A stretch of 6,907 bases of DNA from Dehalococcoidia bacterium (lineage in GTDB: Bacteria; Chloroflexota; Dehalococcoidia; UBA2247): assembly GCA_021159955.1 (NCBI GenBank), contig JAGHDJ010000035.1:1-6907 (forward strand), in the 5' to 3' direction. The translations under genes and the position numbers were made by a program. The notes under the pieces were generated by a model, which ran no database searches, had not been told where the DNA came from, and saw only the letters and a program-made list of their open reading frames with translations. Below are positions 1-5,419 of the stretch, in pieces. The stretch's first letter is position 1. Every line of letters starts with the position of its first letter.

Positions 1-453
1 AGCCTCTTCCAGAGTTACTTTTAGCGAATATTCAACATTTCTGCCTCGCCTGGGACGTTGGGAGGTGTGGAAATTAGATCCACCAACTCCGAAATTGCGA
101 AAGATGTTTCCTAATATATCTTCTGAGCTGTTGAAGTTGAAACTGCCAAAGCCAGAACTGGAAGTTCCTCCTTGCCTGAAATCCCTGTGAGGAGCTTTAT
201 TCCATCCGGCTTTGGCGAATTGATCAGCATGCTGCCACTGATCCCCGAACTGATCGTATTTTTTACGTTTGTCGGAATCGGAGAGCACCTCGTAAGCTTC
301 ATTTATGCTCTTGAATTTTTTCTCTGCCGAATTGTTGCCGGGGTTTACGTCGGGATGGTATTTACGTGCTAGCTTACGGTAGGCATTTTTTATCTCTTTA
401 GCTGAAGCTTTCTGACTCACTCCCAGAATTTGATAATAATTTTTGCTCGCCAT
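1..453 (-). CDS. dnaJ: DnaJ/CbpA-type J-domain co-chaperone, N-terminal 151 residues (3' end beyond window)
   Basis: Co-chaperone that delivers unfolded clients to DnaK and stimulates its ATPase in the cytoplasm. The frame is open from an ATG at 451-453 to the left edge, so only the N-terminal part is seen. Residues 5-70 form a J domain: a YYQILGV start, a basic helix II ([13 protein letters not shown]), the HPD triad at residues 33-35 and a [13 protein letters not shown] helix III ending in KKYDQFG. A Gly/Phe/Ser/Asn-rich linker follows (about residues 98-133). The visible part ends with an [19 protein letters not shown] segment that matches the start of the DnaJ C-terminal domain I. Whether a zinc-finger insert follows (true DnaJ) or not (CbpA type) cannot be seen. 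An AAGGA about 12 bases upstream is a weak ribosome site. It is divergent from hsp20 and has its own promoter at 491-519, which suggests shared stress control. Confidence 0.93.
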   Translation of the reverse strand, partial: MASKNYYQILGVSQKASAKEIKNAYRKLARKYHPDVNPGNNSAEKKFKSINEAYEVLSDSDKRKKYDQFGDQWQHADQFAKAGWNKAPHRDFRQGGTSSSGFGSFNFNSSEDILGNIFRNFGVGGSNFHTSQRPRRGRNVEYSLKVTLEEA

Positions 454-490
454 AAATTCATCTTTTCCTTGTGTTCCTACTATATTTTGT

Positions 491-519
491 AGTATAAATT
501 ATTCAGGCATAGTTGTCAA
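491..519 (-). promoter_or_regulatory. Sigma-70-type promoter of the dnaJ-type gene
   Basis: On the minus strand there is TTGACA (514-519) and TATACT (491-496), separated by exactly 17 bases (497-513). This is one mismatch from the full consensus. It reads toward the J-protein start at 453, predicting a leader of about 30 bases. No heat-shock-sigma pattern is needed to explain it. Confidence 0.8.
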
Positions 520-522
520 GGT

Positions 523-565
523 AATTGCTAGTCTTATTTTATAAGCATTGACAATCAATTGTTAG
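523..565. promoter_or_regulatory. Possible operator region between the divergent promoters
   Basis: Between and over the two -35 boxes there is an inverted repeat CTTAT-N3-ATAAG (533-545). There is also a near-identical direct pair, AATTGCTAG (523-531) and AATTGTTAG (557-565), 34 bases apart. The second copy overlaps a small palindrome ACAAT-CA-ATTGT (551-562) that covers part of the hsp20 -35 box and its spacer. These could be sites for a repressor acting on both promoters. They match neither CIRCE nor HAIR. In AT-rich DNA such short repeats can arise by chance, so this is a weak call. Confidence 0.3.
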
Positions 566-576
566 AGTTGTATAAT
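548..576 (+). promoter_or_regulatory. Consensus sigma-70-type promoter of hsp20
   Basis: Perfect TTGACA (548-553) and perfect TATAAT (571-576) with a 17-base spacer (554-570). Transcription should start near 583, leaving a leader of about 45 bases before the hsp20 start. A full-consensus promoter in front of a stress gene usually implies a repressor, since unregulated output would be very high. Confidence 0.88.
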
Positions 577-612
577 AACTGAGGTTGAGAAAAGCGGCAG
601 GTGATTTATAAA

Positions 613-620
613 AAGGAGGT
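613..620 (+). promoter_or_regulatory. Strong ribosome binding site of hsp20 that decides the start
   Basis: AAGGAGGT lies 8 bases before the ATG at 629. An earlier ATG at 624 is only 3 bases away and runs into TGA after one codon, so the site supports initiation at 629. Confidence 0.85.
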
Positions 621-628
621 AAAATGGA

Positions 629-1102
629 ATGAGTATTGTGCGTTGGGAACCACTTGCGGAGATGGTGGGGTTGAGGCGAGAGATGGATCGTTTGTTTGGT
701 GACAGCTTTGTCAATCCTTATCAAACCATGGGTACTATGGGAGAGCATATGGCTATTCCTCTTGATGTTTACCAGACTGCGGATGAGGTAGTGGTAAAGG
801 CTTGCTTGCCTGGGGTGAAACCGGAGGATGTGGATATCAGCATAAGTGGCGATACCCTGACAATTAAGGGTGAAACCAGTGTAGAAGAGGAGATAAAGGA
901 GGAGGATTATTTCTGCCAGGAGCAGAAGTATGGCACCTTTAGACGCTCTGTAGTGCTTCCTACAAACCTGAAAACCAGTGATGCGGAAGCTGCTTTTGAT
1001 AATGGGATTCTGGTACTCACTATACCCAGAGCTGAGGAGGAAAAGCCTAAAACCATCAAGATTAAGGCTAAAGAAACAAAGAAAATTGAAAAAGCCAAGT
1101 GA
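629..1102 (+). CDS. hsp20: Small heat-shock protein, Hsp20/alpha-crystallin family (157 aa)
   Basis: ATP-independent holdase that binds unfolding proteins and keeps them soluble for DnaK/DnaJ refolding; normally a large cytoplasmic oligomer. The N-terminal arm (1-40) has the typical bacterial pattern VRWEPLAEM...LRREMDRLFGD. The alpha-crystallin domain covers roughly 43-135 and includes A-LPGVKPEDVDISI (58-72), DTLTIKGE (75-82), YGTFRRSVVLP (101-111) and the family hallmark AAFDNGILVLTIP (121-133). The C-terminal tail carries an IKI (IxI) motif at 143-145, used for oligomer assembly, followed by a Lys-rich end. Length is normal for the family. The start is fixed by an AAGGAGGT 8 bases upstream. 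It is divergent from the J-protein gene, a functional pairing in proteostasis. Nothing in it looks damaged. Confidence 0.97.
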   Translation: MSIVRWEPLAEMVGLRREMDRLFGDSFVNPYQTMGTMGEHMAIPLDVYQTADEVVVKACLPGVKPEDVDISISGDTLTIKGETSVEEEIKEEDYFCQEQKYGTFRRSVVLPTNLKTSDAEAAFDNGILVLTIPRAEEEKPKTIKIKAKETKKIEKAK

Positions 1103-1125
1103 GTTATTTAGCTCGAATTGGCTTT
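1091..1125 (+). terminator. Hairpin at the end of hsp20, probable weak terminator
   Basis: AAAGCCAA (1091-1098) is perfectly complementary to TTGGCTTT (1118-1125). An inner GAG/CTC pair (1101-1103 with 1112-1114) shortens the loop. The stem starts inside the last hsp20 codons and is followed only by GTTAC, so the U-tract is poor. It is plausible as an hsp20 terminator, but weaker than the 1172-1205 hairpin. Confidence 0.45.
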
Positions 1126-1829
1126 GTTACACTAAGTTGAGGATCTTGCCGCTTTTCCAAGCGATGCAAAAAGAAATCGGAGTCCGTAGTTTGACTCCGA
1201 TTTCTACATTTTCGACTCATAAAACTTTTTAGGGCATCTGCATCGGGAACTTTGTCGTATTCTTCTTTTCTAATTTCCTTGGAATTGAAATCATTGTGAA
1301 TTCTTTTGATAAACTTCTTAAAATTGGGGTTCTCTTTAGCTAATTTGTTCATCGTATCCCAATCCCAGTTTAGGGTGGGCTTAGCGGGAAATATAATTTC
1401 TGTTGAGTCTGGATCAGTAGTATCAAGTTGAATAATACCGATACCGAAAGAACTTGATAGCCTCTCCAATTCAGTTTTGAAATCGTCGTCTTTAGATATC
1501 ATAGCAGCAACAAGGTATCCTTCGTTTGCCCAAGATGAATTGGAAACTGCTTGGAAGAATGACTCTCGTATGTTCCCGTAAGTTAATTGCCTCTTCAACT
1601 CAAATGAGTATAATTTGATTATCCCACTCTGAGTTGTCACACCAAAATCTAAGATTTCTGTTTCCCATTCTCCGATAGGGAAATAAACGCCAACTAAATC
1701 TGGATGTAGCCATTGTGCGTATGTCTTCTTGCTAGATTTTGTGTGTTCAATCGTTTTGGTGTAAATTCTCATATAGTTGTAGGCGTAATATGACAGCAGT
1801 TGGTGCAAATCCTTCTCTTGGTATTTCAT
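1104..1829 (-). CDS. HrgA-like (COG2958-like) C-terminal part, PD-(D/E)xK-like; probably the 3' piece of a frameshifted gene
   Basis: The 241-residue frame resembles the C-terminal region of proteins annotated HrgA/COG2958, recognised from memory. Seen: EKDLHQLLSYYA (5-16), an IYTKTIEH stretch, WLHPDLVGV (40-48), FELKRQL (76-82), ESFFQAVSNSSWANEGYLVAA (89-109) and a later FGIGIIQLD. The order P43-D44 ... E77-L78-K79 followed by a Gln/Trp/Tyr helix resembles a PD-(D/E)xK nuclease core. Nuclease activity is inference. The ATG at 1829 has no ribosome site, and the frame stays open upstream to a TAA at 1875-1877, so the frame overlaps the preceding gene. After DADALKSFM the frame runs through a terminator hairpin (1172-1205). 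One extra A in the T5/A5 run at 1226-1230 would instead give DADALKKFYESKM and stop at 1204-1206. The last 30 or so residues are therefore probably not native. The gene looks AT-richer than its neighbours, consistent with transfer. Confidence 0.7.
   Translation of the reverse strand: MKYQEKDLHQLLSYYAYNYMRIYTKTIEHTKSSKKTYAQWLHPDLVGVYFPIGEWETEILDFGVTTQSGIIKLYSFELKRQLTYGNIRESFFQAVSNSSWANEGYLVAAMISKDDDFKTELERLSSSFGIGIIQLDTTDPDSTEIIFPAKPTLNWDWDTMNKLAKENPNFKKFIKRIHNDFNSKEIRKEEYDKVPDADALKSFMSRKCRNRSQTTDSDFFLHRLEKRQDPQLSVTKPIRAK
1172..1205 (-). terminator. Strong intrinsic terminator closing the minus-strand gene run
   Basis: A 13-bp perfect stem (1172-1184 paired with 1193-1205, arms GAAATCGGAGTC/GACTCCGATTTC plus one A-T pair) encloses an 8-base loop (1185-1192). 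Read on the minus strand it is followed directly by TTTTT (the last T paired), the classical intrinsic layout. It sits inside the current 3' frame of the HrgA-like gene, 66 bases before its stop at 1104-1106. In the plus direction the following bases (ACATTTTCG) form a weaker U-tract, so it might also back up hsp20 termination. Confidence 0.85.
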
Positions 1830-1842
1830 CTTTGCTGGTTGT

Positions 1843-2139
1843 TCAACTTTTTGTTCTTCTTGGTCTTTGATTCTTTAGAATATCCTTTTCACTGGCAAGT
1901 GCCTTTAGAAAGAATTTTCTTGGTTTTGAATCTATTTTCACGAATGGAGAATTGACATCATCTCGTATGCTTATATATATCTGTGCCCCAATTGTGCGCC
2001 AAGGGGTTTTCCCTTTAGTGCCCACTGATACATCATAACCTTTGTCTTCAGCCACACTCCAAATTTCTTCGACAGATAACGGCTTATTTTCTTCCTTTAA
2101 AATCCTCTCAGCGAGATTAATGAATGTCATATGTTTCAT
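1843..2139 (-). CDS. HARE-HTH domain protein (98 aa), probably the 5' piece of a frameshifted HrgA-like gene
   Basis: A compact winged-helix unit: TFINLAERILKEENKPLSVEEIW (residues 5-27) followed by GTKGKTPWRTIGAQIYISIRDD (41-62) and SPFVKIDSKPRKFFLKA (65-81). This is the HARE-HTH (HB1/ASXL/restriction-endonuclease HTH) pattern with its GKTPxxT-xxAQIY signature. The family is predicted to bind DNA, often fused to restriction or modification enzymes. The frame ends at 1843-1845 in a basic tail (PRRTKS). The frame of the downstream gene, read through the same bases, gives a smoother Gln/Glu-rich linker (KDQEEQKVEQPAK) leading into it. Removing one A anywhere between 1846 and 1874 (for example in A5 at 1848-1852 or A3 at 1866-1868) fuses the two into a protein of about 330 residues. 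The start has a clear AAGGAG 7 bases upstream. It lies 42 bases after the Nudix gene with no terminator between. Confidence 0.8.
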   Translation of the reverse strand: MKHMTFINLAERILKEENKPLSVEEIWSVAEDKGYDVSVGTKGKTPWRTIGAQIYISIRDDVNSPFVKIDSKPRKFFLKALASEKDILKNQRPRRTKS

Positions 2140-2146
2140 TTGTGGT

Positions 2147-2152
2147 CTCCTT
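2147..2152 (-). promoter_or_regulatory. Ribosome binding site of the HARE-HTH gene
   Basis: AAGGAG on the minus strand lies 7 bases before the ATG at 2137-2139. It selects this start over a second in-frame ATG three codons later. The downstream 3' piece has no such site, which supports a single original gene. Confidence 0.75.
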
Positions 2153-2181
2153 TTGGTGACTTTAACGGATGGGAATATAAA

Positions 2182-2763
2182 TTAGTTCTCCGGATATCCA
2201 TGCGGGAAAACTAGTTCCAGGAAGCCTTTCAGTATTTTTGAGGTTGCTCCCCATATTAACTCACTGCCGTATTGCCAAAAGTAAACGGGAAGGGCGCCAT
2301 TATTGAGGGGGTAGAGTCCTTCTCTCATAGTTCCTTCGCTGGCGAGATATTTTATGGGGACCTCTAAGACACTGGCTACCTCTTCATTACTTAGCTTTAA
2401 GGTGTAGGGGTAGGGAATTATACCTACGAAGGGTGATATTGAAAAGAGCCCCCCCCCTGTGAGCTGGTAATTCAATCTTCCCAGTATCTCAATGTCATTG
2501 GGTTCTATTCCTATCTCTTCAAATGTTTCCCTGAGGGCGGTATATTCCAGAGTTTTATCTTCCTCTTCATGCATCCCGCCAGGGAAAGAAATTTGCCCTT
2601 TGTGAGCTTCTACAGAGTAGGTTCGCCTGGTGAACAGCGTAAACCACTCGCACTCTTTCCTGTAAAGAGGTAGAAGAACGGCAGCCGGTATTGCCTCACG
2701 GCTGCTGGTTCCCTCTGCTTTTCTCTGTGACAATGCTTGTCTGATGTGCTCTTTCATATCCAT
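2182..2763 (-). CDS. Nudix hydrolase, CoA pyrophosphatase type (NudL-like, 193 aa)
   Basis: Predicted to cleave the pyrophosphate of CoA (or oxidised CoA) to 3',5'-ADP and 4'-phosphopantetheine in the cytoplasm. The NudL/UPF0035 signature is present: LFTRRTYSVEAHKGQISFPGG (43-63) runs into the Nudix box, with the metal-binding RETFEEIG at 78-85. The spacing from the GG pair to RE is two residues longer than in the textbook Nudix box, a feature shared by NudL proteins. A later VLEVPIKYL (132-140) also fits this subgroup. Length is usual for the family. The start at 2763 has no clear ribosome site, and an ATG two codons later is possible. It follows coaE by 22 bases, so a CoA-making and a CoA-cleaving enzyme are co-transcribed. 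The codons for G103-G105 form a run of nine G. Substrate preference cannot be proved from sequence; it could act on another nucleoside diphosphate. Confidence 0.88.
   Translation of the reverse strand: MDMKEHIRQALSQRKAEGTSSREAIPAAVLLPLYRKECEWFTLFTRRTYSVEAHKGQISFPGGMHEEEDKTLEYTALRETFEEIGIEPNDIEILGRLNYQLTGGGLFSISPFVGIIPYPYTLKLSNEEVASVLEVPIKYLASEGTMREGLYPLNNGALPVYFWQYGSELIWGATSKILKGFLELVFPHGYPEN
2449..2457. repeat. Homopolymer of nine C (nine G on the coding strand) inside the Nudix gene
   Basis: Nine consecutive C on the plus strand, encoding Gly103-Gly105 of the CoA pyrophosphatase. Such a run is prone to slippage in replication and in sequencing. The frame is intact as given. Confidence 0.95.
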
Positions 2764-2785
2764 TGCTTCTGCACTGAAGTCGCTT

Positions 2786-3418
2786 TCAATTGTTCTTTGG
2801 TGTTGCGGTGTTGTGTCCCCGTTTTTCTCCCTGGAGGTTGTGCCATAGCTTCATCACATAAGCTCTTACCTGGCTTGTAGTGCCAGAGGTATCAATTACT
2901 ACATCTGCTCGCCCAATTCGATTCTGGGGTGGAGTTTGACTGTTAATGCGAACTAGAGCTTGTTCGCTGGTGATGTTTTCTCTCTTCACCAGACGCTGCA
3001 GAGCTACGGATTTAGGAACTATGGTGACCCAGACCTGGTCTGTTAGCTTATCCCATCCGGATTCAAGCAATAGAGCTGCTTCAAGCACTACTACCTCTAC
3101 CTGTTGTTTTCCGAATTCTTCTATTTTCTCCCGGACTGTCTGGTAGAGGCGGGGATGTGTGATTTCATTCAACTGCTGTAGCGCGCTGGCATCCTGGAAG
3201 ACTATTTTGCCCAGCTTTACGCGGTCAATGTCGCCATTGCTTGCCAAGATGTTATCGCCGAAAGCTGTGACCAGTTCATGCCATGCATCGCTGTGATATT
3301 TAAGCAGGTCATGTCCCAGCTTGTCGGCGTCAATCACTGTCGCTCCCATTTCGACAAGTGTTTCCATTACGGTGCTTTTACCGCTGGCAATTCCTCCTGT
3401 AAGTCCTATAATTATCAT
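2786..3418 (-). CDS. coaE: Dephospho-CoA kinase CoaE (210 aa)
   Basis: Catalyses the last step of coenzyme A synthesis, ATP-dependent phosphorylation of the 3'-hydroxyl of dephospho-CoA, in the cytoplasm. It opens with the P-loop MIIIGLTGGIASGKST (1-16), followed by ATVIDADKLGHDL (26-38), where Asp is the usual catalytic base. Then come ITHPRLY (86-92), VLEAALLLESGWDKL (111-125) matching the family's PLLFE segment with changes, the lid-like region QRLVKREN (141-148), and RADVVIDTSGT (170-180). Length is slightly over the usual 195-206, with a short polar Lys/Asn tail. No good ribosome site precedes the ATG. It starts 34 bases after the purA stop, so translation may depend on ribosomes arriving from purA. 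It is followed by a CoA pyrophosphatase, a coherent CoA pair. Confidence 0.96.
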   Translation of the reverse strand: MIIIGLTGGIASGKSTVMETLVEMGATVIDADKLGHDLLKYHSDAWHELVTAFGDNILASNGDIDRVKLGKIVFQDASALQQLNEITHPRLYQTVREKIEEFGKQQVEVVVLEAALLLESGWDKLTDQVWVTIVPKSVALQRLVKRENITSEQALVRINSQTPPQNRIGRADVVIDTSGTTSQVRAYVMKLWHNLQGEKRGHNTATPKNN

Positions 3419-3452
3419 AGCTGTCGCTGATTTAATGTTGTGTGCCCATTAA

Positions 3453-4739
3453 TTATAGTATGGGTCGTATTTCTATAGATTGTTCTCTTTTGGCTCCCAC
3501 TGAAATGACGGAAATGGGGCAGTCAATGAGTTCTTCTATCCTTTTCACATACGCTTTGGCTGCGGGCGGAAGGTTATCAAAATGGCGCACGTCGTTGGTG
3601 CAGGTTTGCCATCCATCCATCTCTTCCAGGATAGGCGTGCATCTTTCCTGTTCATTGATATCGCAGGGGAACTGGTTTATTACCTTGCCATCTAAGTTGT
3701 ATCCGGTGCATATCTTGATGTGTGGCATGAGATCCAGAACATCAAGGCGTGTGAAGGCGACGTCTGTTATTCCATTGAGGTGAACGCTAAAACGCCCGGC
3801 TACTGAGTCAAACCAGCCGCAGCGGCGGGGTCTTCCTGTGGTAGTTCCATATTCGTGTCCCTTTTCGCGGATGGCTTCGCCTACTTCATCGTTTAGCTCT
3901 GTTGGCATTGGTCCCTTGCCAACTCTGGTGGTGTAGGCTTTGAATATTCCTAGTATGCGGTCTATCTTCATTGGGCTTATCCCTAAACCGGAACAGGCAC
4001 CCCAGGCAGTGGGTGAAGAAGAAGTAACGTAGGGATAAGTGCCGAAATCGATATCCAGCAATGTTCCCTGTGCCCCTTCCAATATGATGAGAGCGCCCCT
4101 CTCCTGTGCTTCCTGTAAAAGACTGCTAGTTTCTTTGATGAATGGGGCTAGTATCTCGCTATAATGGCAGCACTGCTCGTATATTTCATCTACTGATATG
4201 GAGGCGGCATCATATAGTTTAGTGAATAGCTCGTTCTTATAATCCACGACCGGACGCAGTTTGGACAGCAGGTTTCGCCTGTTAAGTAAATCTCCTGCCC
4301 TTATTCCCCTGCGTGCTACTTTATCTACGTAGGCTGGTCCGATGCCCTTGCAGGTTGTGCCGATGAGGTCCCCCCCCCTTCTTTCCTCCTCCAGCTTATC
4401 CAGGATGAAATGATAGGGCATAATGAGATGTGCCTTATCGCTGATGAACAGTCTGTTGTCAACGTTAATGTGTTTCTCTCGGAGAAAACTTATCTCTTCT
4501 ATGGTTTTCTTGGGGTCGATTGCCATGCCGTTGCCCATTACACAGACGACATTCGGATAGAATATACCTGAGGGGATGAGGTGCATTTTGAATGTGCCTA
4601 AAGGGTTGATGACAGTGTGTCCTGCGTTAGCCCCGCCGGCAAAGCGGGCTACCACATCTGCTTTTTGGGCAAGCATATCTACTATCTTGCCCTTTCCTTC
4701 ATCACCCCATTGACCGCCGACTATAGTAACTAAGGGCAT
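3453..4739 (-). CDS. purA: Adenylosuccinate synthetase PurA (428 aa)
   Basis: Makes adenylosuccinate from IMP, aspartate and GTP, the first committed step to AMP, as a cytoplasmic homodimer. The N-terminus VTIVGGQWGDEGKGKIVD (4-21) holds the GTP-binding loop and catalytic Asp13. FAGGANAGHT (33-42) provides His41. GTTCKGIGPAYVDKVARRGIR (127-147) binds IMP and forms the dimer contact. EGAQGTLLDIDFGTYPYVTSS (221-241), TRVGKGPMPTEL (271-282), GTTTGRPRRCGW (298-309) and the C-terminal SVGAKREQSIEI (413-424) are all present. Length is typical (about 425-430). The start is set by a GGAGGT 8 bases upstream. R121 to D124 are encoded through a run of nine G. It sits in the middle of the co-directional run, 39 bases after the phosphatidyltransferase gene. 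Confidence 0.98.
   Translation of the reverse strand: MPLVTIVGGQWGDEGKGKIVDMLAQKADVVARFAGGANAGHTVINPLGTFKMHLIPSGIFYPNVVCVMGNGMAIDPKKTIEEISFLREKHINVDNRLFISDKAHLIMPYHFILDKLEEERRGGDLIGTTCKGIGPAYVDKVARRGIRAGDLLNRRNLLSKLRPVVDYKNELFTKLYDAASISVDEIYEQCCHYSEILAPFIKETSSLLQEAQERGALIILEGAQGTLLDIDFGTYPYVTSSSPTAWGACSGLGISPMKIDRILGIFKAYTTRVGKGPMPTELNDEVGEAIREKGHEYGTTTGRPRRCGWFDSVAGRFSVHLNGITDVAFTRLDVLDLMPHIKICTGYNLDGKVINQFPCDINEQERCTPILEEMDGWQTCTNDVRHFDNLPPAAKAYVKRIEELIDCPISVISVGAKREQSIEIRPIL
4370..4378. repeat. Homopolymer of nine C (nine G on the coding strand) inside purA
   Basis: Nine consecutive C on the plus strand, spanning the codons of Arg121-Gly122-Gly123-Asp124 of PurA, just before the conserved GTT-KGIGPAY segment. 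The frame is intact as given. A one-base slip would truncate an essential enzyme. Confidence 0.95.
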
Positions 4740-4747
4740 CTCTTTCG

Positions 4748-4753
4748 ACCTCC
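4748..4753 (-). promoter_or_regulatory. Strong ribosome binding site of purA
   Basis: GGAGGT on the minus strand lies 8 bases before the ATG at 4737-4739. It is the best ribosome site in this gene run and suggests high or independent translation of PurA. Confidence 0.85.
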
Positions 4754-4778
4754 AGATTCTAAGTGGAATATGGACAAA

Positions 4779-5375
4779 TTAAGAAGATTTATTTCTTGCT
4801 TGCTGTCGCACGTGTGCGATGCGCTGAATTACTGTAATCCAGGTGAACACCAGTAATATTCCCAGTAGAATTAATATTTGATTAAATAAAAGTCCCAGCG
4901 CCAGGACGATGACTCGCTCCGGTCTGGTAAACCACCCAACTGTGCATTTCAGCCCCAGGCTTTCAGCTTTGGACCGCACATAGCTTACCATCATGGAGCC
5001 CGCAAACACAATGTAAGTCAGCACCGTTTCCAGAGTGAGTCCCTGTTGCAAACAGAATGTAAGTAATCCTAGCAGCAATGCTGCTTCTGATAGGCGATCC
5101 AGAGTGGAATCAAGGAAGGAACCCCAAAAGGATTCCTGTTTCCTGGCTCGAGCCAGAGCGCCATCAAGCATATCAAACAATCCGGCTATGAGGATTACGA
5201 TGCCCCCAACAAAAAGATGTCCCGTGCCTACTAATGCAGCAGCCGCCAGTGTTATCAGGAAACCTATTATAGTCAGTGTGTTTGGGGTAACTCCGCTTTT
5301 AGATATGAATGCAATTACTGGTACAGTTATGCGTTGTCCCAGTGTGCGGCGCATATAATTCAGATTAAGTGACAT
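4779..5375 (-). CDS. CDP-alcohol phosphatidyltransferase, probable phosphatidylinositol-phosphate synthase (198 aa)
   Basis: Integral membrane enzyme that transfers a phosphatidyl group from CDP-diacylglycerol (or a related CDP-lipid) to an alcohol. The complete family motif D-x2-DG-x2-AR-x8-G-x3-D-x3-D is present: D68, D71-G72, A75-R76, G85, D89, D93, which bind the metal and CDP. Around it lie about six hydrophobic stretches (roughly 16-27, 34-50, 54-69, 97-110, 117-133, 154-182). The segment SYVRSKAESLGL (131-142) followed by RPER (151-154) resembles phosphatidylinositol-phosphate synthases of the mycobacterial PgsA1 type. The gene directly upstream makes inositol-3-phosphate, which would be the acceptor. 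This neighbourhood is the main reason for the substrate call. Alternatives are phosphatidylglycerophosphate synthase or an archaetidyl-type enzyme. The ATG at 5375 has no clear ribosome site; Met8 is another possible start. Confidence 0.88.
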   Translation of the reverse strand: MSLNLNYMRRTLGQRITVPVIAFISKSGVTPNTLTIIGFLITLAAAALVGTGHLFVGGIVILIAGLFDMLDGALARARKQESFWGSFLDSTLDRLSEAALLLGLLTFCLQQGLTLETVLTYIVFAGSMMVSYVRSKAESLGLKCTVGWFTRPERVIVLALGLLFNQILILLGILLVFTWITVIQRIAHVRQQARNKSS

Positions 5376-5419
5376 TTTTGTAAAAACCCGACCCCGGTTC
5401 AGTGTTTTTGAAGGAAGTC

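Noticed and set aside
454..628. CIRCE or HAIR heat-shock operator between the divergent chaperone genes
   Set aside because: Neither TTAGCACTC-N9-GAGTGCTAA nor CTTGAGT-N7-ACTCAAG can be found; only short AT-rich repeats are present.
978..1232. 84-residue plus-strand frame overlapping the end of hsp20 and the terminator
   Set aside because: It overlaps the conserved hsp20 C-terminus in another frame, has no ribosome site, and crosses both hairpins; composition is that of a shadow frame.
1846..1874. Programmed ribosomal frameshift joining the HARE-HTH and nuclease-like frames
   Set aside because: The A5 run is followed by G in CAAAAAG, not the A-AAA-AAG heptamer. The needed shift is +1 rather than -1, and AGT-TGA re-pairs poorly compared with the RF2 CTT-TGA site. 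A simple indel explains it better, especially with a second break in the same gene.
1104..2139. CRISPR array, tRNA or rRNA in the accessory part
   Set aside because: No regularly spaced repeats, no cloverleaf and no rRNA-like conserved sequence were seen here or elsewhere in the window.
3442..3783. Plus-strand open frames opposite purA, coaE, the phosphatidyltransferase and ino1
   Set aside because: They lie entirely within well-recognised minus-strand genes, have no ribosome sites and give low-complexity or unrecognisable proteins.
5376..5419. Terminator between ino1 and the phosphatidyltransferase gene (AAAAAC ... GTTTTT around a GC-rich core)
   Set aside because: The complementary arms are only A/T runs and the GC core does not form a stable stem, so it is unlikely to stop transcription.
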